A DNA stretch of 64,000 nt from Verrucomicrobiaceae bacterium (GCA_024232965.1 JACKQF010000003.1:496001-560000); one strand, 5' to 3'. Shown: positions 16,933 through 26,037, counted from the first letter of the stretch. Made by a program: numbers and translations. Notes: generated from the letters alone by a model not told the origin.

Positions 16933-17934
16933 ATGATCCTGAGACACAAAGCCTTTGCCCGCGCCGGTCTGATCGGAAATCCGTCTGACGGTTATTTCGG
17001 CAAAACGATCTCTTTTATCATCCGCAATTTTTCTGCGGAAGTGACGCTGGAGGAGTCGGATGAATTGCGGATCGAGCCCAACGAGCGGGATCACTCCGTC
17101 TTCAAAGGGATCAGTGCTCTTGCCAAGGATGTGAAGCAATTTGGCTATTACGGCGGCATTCGCCTATTGAAGGCCAGCGTGAAGCGCTTTTACGACTACT
17201 GCGAGCGAGAGAAGATCCAACTGCATGACCGGAATTTCACCCTTCGCTACTCCAGCAACGTCCCGCCGCAGGTCGGCATGGCGGGATCCAGTGCCATCAT
17301 CACGGCATGTTGGCGGTCTTTGATGGAGTTTTATGGCGTTGCAATCCCCACCCATCTGCTGCCAAGCCTCGTGCTCAGCGTCGAAAATGACGAACTCGGC
17401 ATCCCAGCGGGCCTCCAAGATCGCGTCATCCAGTCCTATGAGGGGGTGGTTTTTATGGACTTCAACCGCGCCTCAATCGAGCAACTCGGCTACGGCATCT
17501 ACGAGCCCTTGCAACCGGAATTGCTGCCTAAACTGTACGTCGCTTACACGACAAAACTCAGCGAAGGGACAGAGGTCTTTCACAACGACATCCGTGGCCG
17601 CTGGAAACGTGGGGAGCGCGAGGTTGTCTCTGCGATGTATCAATGGGCGAATCTGGCGCAGCGAGTGCGGGATAAACTCGTCGCGGGCCAGGGGCATGAA
17701 ATCGGGCCGCTGCTAAACGAGAACTTCGACCTCCGCCGTCGGTTGTATCAAATCAGCAAGGGCAACGTAGAGATGGTGGAGACTGCCCGGGACTGTGGAG
17801 CCAGTGCCAAATTCACCGGCTCTGGCGGCGCAATTGTGGGTACTTACGAGGACGATGCGATGTTTGATCGGCTAAAGGCAGCCCTGGCACCGCAGAGTGT
17901 TGAGGTGATTCGGCCCCAGATTCTGGCGGAATAA
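16933..17934 (+). CDS. GHMP-family sugar kinase (glucuronokinase-like)
   Basis: A 333-residue kinase. It opens with FARAGLIGNPSDGYFGKT (GHMP motif 1 with the substrate-binding region) and has the ATP-binding motif 2, PPQVGMAGSSA, at about 111-121. A late TGSGGAIVG stretch is motif 3. The overall pattern is closest to glucuronokinase and other sugar-1-kinases of the family rather than to mevalonate or homoserine kinases, but the substrate is inferred. The start at 16933 was chosen because the 21 residues of the longer frame upstream are low-complexity and not family-like. It is convergent with apaG, 17 bp away. Confidence 0.82.
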   Translation: MILRHKAFARAGLIGNPSDGYFGKTISFIIRNFSAEVTLEESDELRIEPNERDHSVFKGISALAKDVKQFGYYGGIRLLKASVKRFYDYCEREKIQLHDRNFTLRYSSNVPPQVGMAGSSAIITACWRSLMEFYGVAIPTHLLPSLVLSVENDELGIPAGLQDRVIQSYEGVVFMDFNRASIEQLGYGIYEPLQPELLPKLYVAYTTKLSEGTEVFHNDIRGRWKRGEREVVSAMYQWANLAQRVRDKLVAGQGHEIGPLLNENFDLRRRLYQISKGNVEMVETARDCGASAKFTGSGGAIVGTYEDDAMFDRLKAALAPQSVEVIRPQILAE

Positions 17935-17951
17935 GCGCGCGCCGGAACGAG

Positions 17952-18350
17952 TCAGGCAAAGAGCGGTGGCTGCATCTCGAAGGGCGGGATGCGGACACAG
18001 ACCGGTCTGCCATCGTCGGTACTACCAAAGAAGGAGCCCGTGGCGGTGCTCTCAGACTTGATGACGTGGTAGGAATCGTAGCTGAAGCTCTGTCCAGGCG
18101 CCAGATTTGGAAACTGGCCGACGACGCCGTCGCCTTCCACGACCATCGTGTCGCCATCGGTGTCGCGGACGATCCACTTACGACCAAAGATTCGCACGAC
18201 CTCATCCGAGCCATTGTGAATGCTGATGTGATAGACAAACGGATGCGGCCGATCCGGCGGAGCCGGGCGCGACACATCATACTGCACGCCATCTACGGTG
18301 ACGGTCAGGCCTTCGAGCAATTCAAATTCAACATTCACTTTCTTACTCAT
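17952..18350 (-). CDS. apaG: ApaG-domain protein
   Basis: A 132-residue protein made of one ApaG (DUF525) immunoglobulin-like domain. Typical segments are VYHISIHN, GRKWIVRDTDG, GVVGQFPNLAPGQSFSY and a GSFFG turn. ApaG is linked in enterobacteria to Co/Mg resistance and Ap4A metabolism, but its biochemical role is unclear. It is divergent from thiD and convergent with the GHMP kinase, so it is probably a single-gene unit. Length and motif order match the family throughout. Confidence 0.92.
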   Translation of the reverse strand: MSKKVNVEFELLEGLTVTVDGVQYDVSRPAPPDRPHPFVYHISIHNGSDEVVRIFGRKWIVRDTDGDTMVVEGDGVVGQFPNLAPGQSFSYDSYHVIKSESTATGSFFGSTDDGRPVCVRIPPFEMQPPLFA

Positions 18351-18460
18351 ATCAGAAAACTACGCGCCGACAAGTGGACGTATGTATGATGAGGTGGGTC
18401 GTCGATTATTCCCCCTATCGTTCGATCTCTGCCAAATCCACCAATTTAAGCCCCTCCACC

Positions 18461-19273
18461 ATGACACCTCCTCCCATCCTCTCGATCGCCGGTTCTGATT
18501 CCTCCTGTGGCGCAGGAGTCCAGGCAGATCTGAAAGCCATCACTGCCCTCGGCGGCTATGCACTCAATGCTTTGACCAGTGTCGTGTCGGAGACACCCGG
18601 TAATGTTTCATTGGTGCGGAATTTAGACGGCGACATCATTGCCGACCAGATTCGGATTCTCTTTGCGGGATTCCCGATTGCCGCAGCGAAATCGGGGATG
18701 CTGGGCGGCCGGGAGCAGGTGCAGGTCGTCGTGTCTGCCTGGCAGAAATGGGCGCCCAAGCATACCCCGCTGGTGGTGGATCCAGTCATGGTAGCCACGG
18801 GGGGAGGGAAGCTCTTAGAGGATGAGGCGGTCCTTTCCCTGATCGAGGACTGGCTGCCGCTGGCGACTGTCATCACGCCGAACATGGATGAGGCAGCGGT
18901 GCTGTGGGGGAGGGAGCTTTCGACAAAGGACGACCTGGAAAACTGCGCCGTAGATTTGGCCAAGCGCTTTGGCACTGCGATGCTGGTGAAGGGCGGTCAT
19001 TTAACCGATCTGCCCAATGCGCCAGACGTGCTGTGCACCCGCGATGGTAAACTTTCCTGGTATGATGCGCCGCGCACTCCCGGAGTGAAGACCCACGGTA
19101 CGGGTTGCACCTATTCCGCCGCCATCGCAACCTGCCTCGGGCAAGGTATGGCCGTGCCTGCGGCGGTTGCGCGAGCAAAAACCTACGTTTCTAAGGCCAT
19201 CTCCGCGCATTTTGTGTGGGAGACGGTTGCTTCCGGCACCGTACATGCTCTTAATCATCAGCAAAACAACTGA
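18461..19273 (+). CDS. thiD: Hydroxymethylpyrimidine/phosphomethylpyrimidine kinase
   Basis: ThiD phosphorylates HMP and HMP-P to HMP-PP for thiamine synthesis. The 270 residues from the ATG at 18461 start directly before the family signature, with GSDSSCGAGVQADLK at 11-25. DPVMVATGG and TPNMDEAA are in the middle, and the phosphate-binding/catalytic loop THGTGC is near the C-terminus. An upstream in-frame ATG adds 29 unrelated residues and was not used. It heads a plus-strand operon: the next gene begins 6 bp after its stop. I see no TPP riboswitch upstream. Confidence 0.95.
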   Translation: MTPPPILSIAGSDSSCGAGVQADLKAITALGGYALNALTSVVSETPGNVSLVRNLDGDIIADQIRILFAGFPIAAAKSGMLGGREQVQVVVSAWQKWAPKHTPLVVDPVMVATGGGKLLEDEAVLSLIEDWLPLATVITPNMDEAAVLWGRELSTKDDLENCAVDLAKRFGTAMLVKGGHLTDLPNAPDVLCTRDGKLSWYDAPRTPGVKTHGTGCTYSAAIATCLGQGMAVPAAVARAKTYVSKAISAHFVWETVASGTVHALNHQQNN

Positions 19274-19279
19274 CCCCCA

Positions 19280-20461
19280 GTGAACACAGCGCGCCTCCTC
19301 CTCCGTCGCCTGCCACTGCTGCTTCTCGCTTTTGTCATCGAGAATGCCGCTGTCGCTGCGGGCGGGGTCGTGCCCGTAGCGAAGCCTGCGGAACTTCCAG
19401 TGCCAGAGGTTCAGCTATCTCAGGCTGCGGTGCAGTCTGCGTTTCAGATCCTGCGCCAAGAATACATCCGGCGCGATGAACTGACCTTTGACGAACTGAA
19501 TCGTGCAGCGCTCCAGGGGTTACTGGATCGATTGAAGTCGGGTGCCAATCTCATTCCTTTGGAGATCTCAGGCACGAAGAAAGTGGATGAAAAGGTCGTG
19601 GCCGAAAAGCTGACACCCAGCATCGGCTTGCTGCGACCGCATGCCCTGACCCTGGGGTCCGCGTCTGTGATCGAGAAGCATCTGGCGGAATTTGAGATCC
19701 AAGGCATCCGTCATCTAGTTCTGGATCTCCGTTACCCGGGCGAGCCGGGGGACTTCGACGTCGCGGCTGCGGTTGTGGACCTCTTTGTGCCGGAAGGTCA
19801 GGTGCTTTTTAAACTGAAACAAATTGGCCAGACCTCTGCAGATCTTCGCCTTTCGACGCGTCCAGCGGCTTGGTCGGGATCAATCGTGATTCTCGCGGAT
19901 GCCGACACGACCAACGTGGGCGAAACCATCGCGGCCGTCCTGCATCATCGCAAACAGGCGCTCGTCGTTGGCGCGCTCACACAGGGTGCAACTGTCCGCT
20001 ACGAGACGCTGCCCATCGATTCGCAGTGGGCTCTGCGATTTGCCCGGGCAGAGATGCTCTTGGACGATGATACATCGCTTTTTACGCGTGGAATCACTCC
20101 TGACCTCCGCGTCGATTTGTCTGCCGCTGCGAAGCACCAGATGTTCGCACAGACGACCTCGTCAGTGATCGACGCGACCGTGAAGGAAAAAGCAAGACCG
20201 CGCTACAACGAAGCCGCCCTCGTCTCCGGCAAAAATCCAGAACTCGAGTCCTACATTCGCCGCAGCAAGGGAGAGGACATCGAGAACGACCAACTCCCAG
20301 TCCGCGATACAGTTTTGCAGCGTGCGCTGGACATGATTCGCGGCAGAGACCATTTTCAAGAGGCTAAGCTGGACTGGAAAAACAATCTCGCCCCCGGGAA
20401 GCGTTCGTCTGGATCTGCGGACACCGTGATTCCCAAAGCCGTTCCCGTTTCAGGTCGATGA
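19280..20461 (+). CDS. S41 (C-terminal processing) peptidase-like protein, predicted inactive
   Basis: A 393-residue secreted protein (signal peptide about 1-27, GTG start) whose middle resembles the S41 protease core. LVLDLRYPGEPGD matches the lDLRxNpGG strand, and ILADADTTNVGETIAAVL aligns with the segment that normally carries the nucleophile in SASASE. Here the nucleophile position appears to be Asn, and the usual downstream Lys of GKG is replaced by Gln (LTQGATV). I see no PDZ domain. It therefore looks like a pseudo-protease, perhaps a binding or regulatory protein. It lies between thiD (6 bp) and a small gene it overlaps by 4 bp, in the exosortase operon. Confidence 0.7.
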   Translation: MNTARLLLRRLPLLLLAFVIENAAVAAGGVVPVAKPAELPVPEVQLSQAAVQSAFQILRQEYIRRDELTFDELNRAALQGLLDRLKSGANLIPLEISGTKKVDEKVVAEKLTPSIGLLRPHALTLGSASVIEKHLAEFEIQGIRHLVLDLRYPGEPGDFDVAAAVVDLFVPEGQVLFKLKQIGQTSADLRLSTRPAAWSGSIVILADADTTNVGETIAAVLHHRKQALVVGALTQGATVRYETLPIDSQWALRFARAEMLLDDDTSLFTRGITPDLRVDLSAAAKHQMFAQTTSSVIDATVKEKARPRYNEAALVSGKNPELESYIRRSKGEDIENDQLPVRDTVLQRALDMIRGRDHFQEAKLDWKNNLAPGKRSSGSADTVIPKAVPVSGR

Positions 20462-20712
20462 TCACCCATTCAAGACAGTCCGCCGCCATTGCCATCGAAG
20501 ATCCGCCCATGCTGGTGCGGACTACCGTCACTGTGGAGCGCGTCCTCAACCCTCGCAACGCCTTCGTCCTGCTGCCAAATGGCAAGCGTGTCTTCGGTTT
20601 TATCGATCCTCGCAACGGCGAATTCGCCCCACAACTCGCTGAGGAGGCGACTATGTCCGCGGAATTGAACGTCGCGGATTTTTCACGGGCTCGATTGATC
20701 GCGGTCTGTTAG
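20458..20712 (+). CDS. Small IF-1/S1-like (OB-fold) protein, hypothetical
   Basis: An 84-residue protein. The stretch VERVLNPRNAFVLLPNGKRV followed by FGFIDPR recalls the OB-fold of translation initiation factor IF-1 and S1 domains, which have 'vxEaLPNaxFrVeLxNGhxVlaHisGKmR'. The match is weak and the RNA-binding residues are not all conserved, so it may be only fold-related. The start codon overlaps the preceding gene by 4 bp; an internal ATG at 20509 (MLVRTTVTVERV) is a good alternative and would give 67 residues. It sits between the S41-like gene and the exosortase, on the same strand. Confidence 0.55.
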   Translation: MITHSRQSAAIAIEDPPMLVRTTVTVERVLNPRNAFVLLPNGKRVFGFIDPRNGEFAPQLAEEATMSAELNVADFSRARLIAVC

Positions 20713-20730
20713 GCGGAGTCGAGAGGGTTA

Positions 20731-22080
20731 TTGGCCGTGGATTGTCCATCTGAACAAGCCTCGCAGAATCAGGGATGGCGCGTTTTAATCATCGGGCTTG
20801 CGGTGCTGCTGGCAGGTTGGCCAGTCGTCCGGTGGATGGTGTCCCGAGGTGTGGATGAATCGGATGAGCCGCTCGGTTTGTTGGCTCTGGTGGTGGCACT
20901 TTGGTTTTTGATCGCAGGGCGGCGGCAGGTGCGTGTATCGGTTTCTTCGTTGGTGGCTGCGTTAGTTGTGCTGGCCGGTTGTGTGAGAGGGTTGCTACCT
21001 TTACCACGGCTACTTCAATCCGCAGGGTTGTTCTTGGCCTTGGGATTTGCCTTTCGGCTTTGGCGAATGTCGGGGGTGGCTTTGCTTTTGCTGCTATCGG
21101 TGCCGTGGGTTTCATCGATGCAATTCTATCTGGGCTATCCGTTGCGGCGCTGGGCGGGAATGTGTTCGGCCGCGCTTCTGAAGGTGGTTGGGGTGGATGT
21201 TTCGTTGCAGGGCACGGACCTTGTTTATGAAGGGGCACTGGTGGGTGTCGATCCGCCCTGTTCCGGGGTACGGATGTTGTGGTTTGCTTTATTCGCAGCA
21301 GCGGTGCTGTCGGCGAGGTTCAATCTGCGAATGTCAAGGGCGCTCGCGCTGAGCGGAAGCGCGATTGTCTTGGTGGTGTTTGGGAATGGGCTTCGGGCTG
21401 CGCTATTGTTCTTCCCAGAAAGCGGCCTGATCACCTTACCAGACTGGGCGCATGAGGCCGCGGGCTTGTTGGTGTTCGCGCTGGCAATTTGGCCGCTCTT
21501 TTTGATGGCCCATCGCTGGCAGCGTCGCGAGTGCCAGGATGGGAATCTAGTGCGCCTCCCGACAAATCAGTGGATTCTGGGTTTCGTTCTCGTTTGTGTC
21601 GGGGTCGCTGGGTTGGGCTTGGTTCGGGAGAGCGGTGCCGAGTCTGTGATCGAGGTTGAAAAGCCGCAAGTTTGGCCCTCCACATTTGATGGAGTGCCTG
21701 TCAGGCCCCTGAGACCTGGGGTGCGTGAGGAAGCCTTTGCCGCGAATTTTCCCGGGCAGATTGGCCGCTTTCAAATGGGTGAGGATGAGCTCATTCTACG
21801 CCGGGTTACCCGGGCGACGCGGCTATTGCATTCCAGTCAGGATTGTCTGCGTGCGGCAGGATGGCTCGTGGAGCGGACTGGTTCTATGAAGGATGCAGAC
21901 GGTCTGTCCTGGGTCCGCTTCGAAGCCCGGCGGGAGTCGGCCGTCGTGGAAGTGTTGGAGCAAATTCGGGACGCAAAAGGCGGACACACCACTGATGTGT
22001 CCGCCTGGTTTTGGAGGGCGTTATTCCACCCAAAAGAAGGGCCATGGTTGGCCTGCACGCGGTTTCACGTGCTGCGCTGA
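20731..22080 (+). CDS. Exosortase with C-terminal EpsI-like domain
   Basis: A 449-residue polytopic membrane protein of the exosortase family, which sorts PEP-CTERM-type proteins to the cell surface. The catalytic triad is present: Cys177 in PPCSGVRM, Arg222 in GNGLRAA and His241 in DWAHEAAG, each next to a membrane helix. About eight helices span residues 16-300. After the last one (about 283-299) comes a ~150-residue extracytoplasmic domain with HSSQDCLRAAGW (His367, Cys372, Trp378), the signature of the EpsI protein that often accompanies exosortases. The fusion is thus exosortase plus EpsI. The start is TTG at 20731 after GAGAGG; a GTG at 20737 is possible. Its stop abuts that of the M16 peptidase. 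Confidence 0.87.
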   Translation: MAVDCPSEQASQNQGWRVLIIGLAVLLAGWPVVRWMVSRGVDESDEPLGLLALVVALWFLIAGRRQVRVSVSSLVAALVVLAGCVRGLLPLPRLLQSAGLFLALGFAFRLWRMSGVALLLLLSVPWVSSMQFYLGYPLRRWAGMCSAALLKVVGVDVSLQGTDLVYEGALVGVDPPCSGVRMLWFALFAAAVLSARFNLRMSRALALSGSAIVLVVFGNGLRAALLFFPESGLITLPDWAHEAAGLLVFALAIWPLFLMAHRWQRRECQDGNLVRLPTNQWILGFVLVCVGVAGLGLVRESGAESVIEVEKPQVWPSTFDGVPVRPLRPGVREEAFAANFPGQIGRFQMGEDELILRRVTRATRLLHSSQDCLRAAGWLVERTGSMKDADGLSWVRFEARRESAVVEVLEQIRDAKGGHTTDVSAWFWRALFHPKEGPWLACTRFHVLR

Positions 22081-24918
22081 TCAGGGCTTGGCTTCGGTCT
22101 TTGGCTGGAGGTTGACTGTCAGCGTGTGACCGCTGGCGAGGTATTCGGCAGCGAGCTTTTGCAGGTCTTCCTTGGTGATTTTAGCAAAGTCTTCAAGAAT
22201 CGTGCGTGCCCACTCCAGGCGCTGCGGTTGCTCTTGGCAATTGCGGAGCACGTTCTGTGTCCAGTAGCGGTTGTCGCGGCGCATCTGCTCCAGTTGGGAC
22301 ATCTGCGGCTTCATAGCACGATCAAACTCGTCATCGGTGATGGGGCCTTTGGCCAAATCGGAACCGATCTCTGCGACAAGTTTGGCGATCTGTTCTGCCT
22401 GTTCTGGCTTGAGTTCGATCATGGCGGTCATGTAACCGTAATTGGTGAAGGTATCGCTGGCGACGTGGTAGCAGGCGGGGCTGTAGGTCTCGCCGAGTTC
22501 TTCGCGGACTTTGATGCGAAGCCGATCATCGAGGATGCTGCTGACGGAGATGAGTCTGCGGGTGCGCTTGATGTCCGACATGTCCGCAGTTGGCCAGTAA
22601 ATGCCGGTGATGGCCTTGGGGATTTCGGTCGTGAAATCGAACTCTTTCTTCATCGGTGGCTTGGGGAAGGGGATGGCGCGTTCTGCTGTGTAGGCAGGCT
22701 TGCTCTCCGCGCGCTTTGGCAGGGCACCAAAGGTGGCGGCGACGGCTTCGATGGCGGCATCTACTTTGACATCGCCGACGATGGCAATTTCGAGATAGGC
22801 ACTCTTCAACTCTGGGGTGAGCCACTCTTTGAGCTCGTCGAGATTGCGCTGCCGCATGACTTCCATATCTGGGAAGGTGAACCGCTCGTCGCCACTGTGG
22901 AGGAAGGAGACAACCTTATCGCTCATGACGCCTTCGGCGGTGTGGTGCAGTTGGGTGTAGAGGGGCTCCAAGTTCTTGCGGAACTGGTCTTGCGCTTCTT
23001 CTCGGTAACCTGGCGAGGTGAGGCTGGCGGCGAGTAATTGCAGCTGTGTGTTGAGATCATCTGGAGTCGTGCGCCCAGAGAGGATGAACGAATCGTCGCC
23101 GACCGCGAAGTCTACTCCGACGGATTTGTCAGCAAAGATCCGGCGTATCGCATCGACATCGTGGGCCTCGAGTCCGCCGAGCTGGAAGGTGCTCTGCGCG
23201 AAGGGGATAATGCCAGGCTTGCCTTTGGGGGCGGTGAGTTTGCCGCCGCCAAAGCTGGCCATGACTCGGACACCACCTTTTTCGAAGGGGGTCGGCTTGA
23301 TGTTCAGCCGGACGTTGTTTTCAAAAACCACCTGAGTGATTTCAAGGTCAGCGACTTCTTTGCGACTGGCGATCTTTCCGGTTGGACCAAAATCGGTGTA
23401 GGCGAAGGCGGCGGTCTCTTCCTGGGTAGGAGCCGAGACTGGGACGGCGTTGCTTTGATTGTAGGTGGCGATGATCTGAGCAGCGGCGTCGCCGTCGAGC
23501 TTCAAATTGCCGCCGACAAAGACCTGAATGTCTTTACTATCCCAGTCTGCCTTCATCGCAGCATGACATTCTTCCTTGGTCAGGGTCGCGAGCGTTGCTT
23601 GGGTGCGCACAAGATCGTCTGCTGGGTGGGTGAAGACTTTCTTTGAAGCGAGAAGCGAGACGAGACCGCTGGCGAGATTGCGTGATTGGCGAGTGCTGGC
23701 CTGGTCGGCGCGGAGTTTGACATCGCGCAAGACAGACGAACGTGCTTCTTCAAACTCAGCGGAGGTGAAGCCGTGCTCCAGGGCGCGGCGTAGTTCTTGT
23801 TCCATCAGGGCGAGCGTGGGCTGCCATTTTTCTGGCGCGCATTGGCCGCTGATGCCGTTGATACGAACGAATTCAAGGTACTCGTACGAGTAGGCTTCAC
23901 TGGAAAGGAAAGGAGCGTCTTTGGCCTTGGCGAGCTTCGAGAGGCGCTGGTTGAGCATGCTGTCGGCGAGACTGCGCACGAGGTTTTCGCGGCGGGTGGC
24001 GGCTGTGTCAGGCTTATTCTTGGCTGGGCGGACGTTTTCGATGGAGATGTTGACCGCCTGCGCTTCCATTTCAGTGTGCAGGTTGGCGATGAGGCCGGTG
24101 CCGGATGGGATCTTGCCGAGATCGGGGTCGGCTGGATTCTCTCCGGCCGCCTTGGCATCGGCGAAGGTCTTCTCGATTTCAGCGGCAATCGCTGCGGTGT
24201 CTTTGAAATCACCCACAGCGACGATGGTGGCGCGCTTCGGTCCATACCACTTTTTGTAGAAGTCCCGGAAGCGCTCTGGCGTCATGGTCTTGATGACGTC
24301 TTCTTTGCCGATAGGCATGCGCTCTGGCAGAAGGGAATCCGGGAGGGCAAATTTGTAGCCGGCGAGCATCGTGCGATACTCGATGGAGTCGCGGCTGAGT
24401 TTCTCGCTGAGAATGATGCCGCGTTCGCGGTCGATTTCCTCTGGACGCAGGAGCATGCCGTCGAGGTCATCGCGGAAGAGACGCAATCCATCCGTGATGA
24501 ATTTGGGCTCCACCTTGGGCAGTTCCAGCATGTAAACGGTCTCTTTGAACGAGGTATGTGCGTTCGTGTCTGCGCCGAACCCCATGCCGAGACGCTGGAA
24601 GTACTCGACCATCCCGCCGTCTGGATAAGTGCGGGAACCATTGAAGGCCATGTGCTCAAGAAAGTGCGCCATGCCCTGCTGATCAGGTTCTTCCATCAGG
24701 GAGCCGACATCCATGTAGAGGCGCAGACTTGCCCGCCCTGGGGGCTCTGCGTTTGGGAGGATGACATAGCGCATGCCGTTGTCTAGCCTGCCATAGACGG
24801 TGGTTGGATCGGTCTTGAGATCACTGCCTTCCTGCGGCCAAGCGGGGGCGAGTGCGTGGCTGGTGGATACAGCCAGAAGGGATAGGGCGGCCAGTGAGAA
24901 GGTGCGCAGTAGATTCAT
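22081..24918 (-). CDS. M16 zinc metallopeptidase (insulinase/pitrilysin family), secreted
   Basis: A 945-residue protease from the ATG at 24918, chosen because it directly precedes a signal peptide (MNLLRTFSLAAL, to about residue 22); an upstream in-frame ATG adds ten residues. The inverted zinc motif HFLEH (His85, Glu88, His89) and the distal ERGIILSE stretch are in the N-terminal M16 domain. A second, non-catalytic M16 half follows, as in PqqL-type periplasmic enzymes of about 930 residues. It probably degrades peptides in the periplasm. Its stop codon is directly adjacent to that of the exosortase gene on the other strand. Confidence 0.93.
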   Translation of the reverse strand: MNLLRTFSLAALSLLAVSTSHALAPAWPQEGSDLKTDPTTVYGRLDNGMRYVILPNAEPPGRASLRLYMDVGSLMEEPDQQGMAHFLEHMAFNGSRTYPDGGMVEYFQRLGMGFGADTNAHTSFKETVYMLELPKVEPKFITDGLRLFRDDLDGMLLRPEEIDRERGIILSEKLSRDSIEYRTMLAGYKFALPDSLLPERMPIGKEDVIKTMTPERFRDFYKKWYGPKRATIVAVGDFKDTAAIAAEIEKTFADAKAAGENPADPDLGKIPSGTGLIANLHTEMEAQAVNISIENVRPAKNKPDTAATRRENLVRSLADSMLNQRLSKLAKAKDAPFLSSEAYSYEYLEFVRINGISGQCAPEKWQPTLALMEQELRRALEHGFTSAEFEEARSSVLRDVKLRADQASTRQSRNLASGLVSLLASKKVFTHPADDLVRTQATLATLTKEECHAAMKADWDSKDIQVFVGGNLKLDGDAAAQIIATYNQSNAVPVSAPTQEETAAFAYTDFGPTGKIASRKEVADLEITQVVFENNVRLNIKPTPFEKGGVRVMASFGGGKLTAPKGKPGIIPFAQSTFQLGGLEAHDVDAIRRIFADKSVGVDFAVGDDSFILSGRTTPDDLNTQLQLLAASLTSPGYREEAQDQFRKNLEPLYTQLHHTAEGVMSDKVVSFLHSGDERFTFPDMEVMRQRNLDELKEWLTPELKSAYLEIAIVGDVKVDAAIEAVAATFGALPKRAESKPAYTAERAIPFPKPPMKKEFDFTTEIPKAITGIYWPTADMSDIKRTRRLISVSSILDDRLRIKVREELGETYSPACYHVASDTFTNYGYMTAMIELKPEQAEQIAKLVAEIGSDLAKGPITDDEFDRAMKPQMSQLEQMRRDNRYWTQNVLRNCQEQPQRLEWARTILEDFAKITKEDLQKLAAEYLASGHTLTVNLQPKTEAKP

Positions 24919-24952
24919 GGAGGTTGGATGGGGAAACTGAGATGCCAAAGAT

Positions 24953-24975
24953 ACGCGCTATGATTCGAAGCGCGT
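24953..24975. other. Intergenic hairpin between the esterase and M16 genes
   Basis: ACGCGCT (24953-24959) and AGCGCGT (24969-24975) form a perfect 7-bp stem with a 9-nt loop, within the 105-bp gap separating two minus-strand genes. No T run follows on either strand, so it may be a weak terminator or an RNA processing site. Confidence 0.3.
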
Positions 24976-25023
24976 CGTTTAAAAACGCCGCGTGGGCGCG
25001 ATTTTGCCTTTCTTCGGGCAGAA

Positions 25024-25896
25024 TTACATCAAATCAGCGCCGAGCGTGATATCAGGATCGGGCTCGATCATACCAAGTTCGACGAGGAACTCGTCCATCG
25101 CCATCAGAGTGGCTTCGTAGCGCTCAAAGGACAGATTGAAATTGAAGAAGCCATGGCCTTGTCCTTCGAACTCGATGAGGCGGCACTGGTTCTTCTTCTT
25201 CGATGCCTTCTTCGCGAATTCATACGATCCCTGGAATGGAACGACGCGGTCTCCGGTGCCATGCATGATCAGAGTCGGCGGTAAACCCGGGCGAATCGCG
25301 CGAATGAGGTTCGCAGCTTTTGCGGTGGCGGCATCTGGAAAGCGGTCCATACCAAATCCAGTTTTGGAAGTATCGATGACGGGATTGAAGAGTGCGAGTG
25401 CGTTTGGCACAGGGTTGATGTCGAGGGCATCCCCCGGATCATCAAAACCGTTTAGCAAAGCGCACGAGGCGACTGCGTGCCCGCCGCCACTGCCGCCGAC
25501 ACCAACGATCTTGCCGGGATTGATCCCAAGTTCAACGGCGTTGAGTCGCAGCCAGCGAATTGCTGAACGTGCATCTGCCATGGCTTGTAAGGGGCCGCCT
25601 CCATTGCGGGTGCTTACCCGGTAATCGAAGGCGACCGTGAGCATGCCGCGCGACGCGAAGTAAACACAATGCGGTGCAAATTGGCTGACCTGTCCATTGT
25701 CCCAGCCACTGCTGAAGAAGAAAGCCGCCACAGACTTCGGTCCCGACGGTGCCTTGTCAGGCGATGGCTGCCAAAGATACGCGCTCAGGTCAATGCCATC
25801 GATCGTCTTGTAGATTTCTTCCTGTGCGGTCTTGAGCAGCTCCCGCGTCCGATCTATCGGTGGGGTGCGTGTGGGACCGTCGGCTGGGATATCCAT
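25024..25896 (-). CDS. Alpha/beta hydrolase (esterase/lipase, HSL-like)
   Basis: A 290-residue alpha/beta hydrolase from the ATG at 25896. GVGGSGGGHA carries the nucleophile (about Ser136), HGTGDRVVP the acid, and GQGHGFFNF the catalytic His. AFFFSSGWDNGQ near residue 60 occupies the place of the HGGG oxyanion motif but is changed, so it is a variant of the esterase group. There is no signal peptide. An upstream in-frame ATG adds 51 residues that overlap the divergent gene at 26038 and do not look like coding sequence. Substrate unknown; probably monocistronic. Confidence 0.82.
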   Translation of the reverse strand: MDIPADGPTRTPPIDRTRELLKTAQEEIYKTIDGIDLSAYLWQPSPDKAPSGPKSVAAFFFSSGWDNGQVSQFAPHCVYFASRGMLTVAFDYRVSTRNGGGPLQAMADARSAIRWLRLNAVELGINPGKIVGVGGSGGGHAVASCALLNGFDDPGDALDINPVPNALALFNPVIDTSKTGFGMDRFPDAATAKAANLIRAIRPGLPPTLIMHGTGDRVVPFQGSYEFAKKASKKKNQCRLIEFEGQGHGFFNFNLSFERYEATLMAMDEFLVELGMIEPDPDITLGADLM

Positions 25897-26037
25897 AGAT
25901 TGGGAGTAAAGGCGATTTTTGGGAGGGCCTCTGACCTTTGCGAAAATACCAGGGTCGGCAAATACTTTTACAGCTCTTGGTGTTGTTAATGCGTGCAAGA
26001 TTGATTCCAAGTGCTCAAATAACCTCACTTCCAGGCC

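Noticed and set aside
18351..18460. TPP riboswitch before thiD
   Set aside because: The gap is only 110 bp and shows none of the conserved CUGAGA/ACCUGA elements.
22126..24786. Long open frames on the plus strand opposite the M16 peptidase
   Set aside because: They are the mirror of a clear M16 gene, carry no family motifs and have no codon bias of their own.
24943..24959. A 17-nt stretch identical to 25769-25785
   Set aside because: One copy is in coding sequence and a 17-nt match is not far from chance in a window this long.
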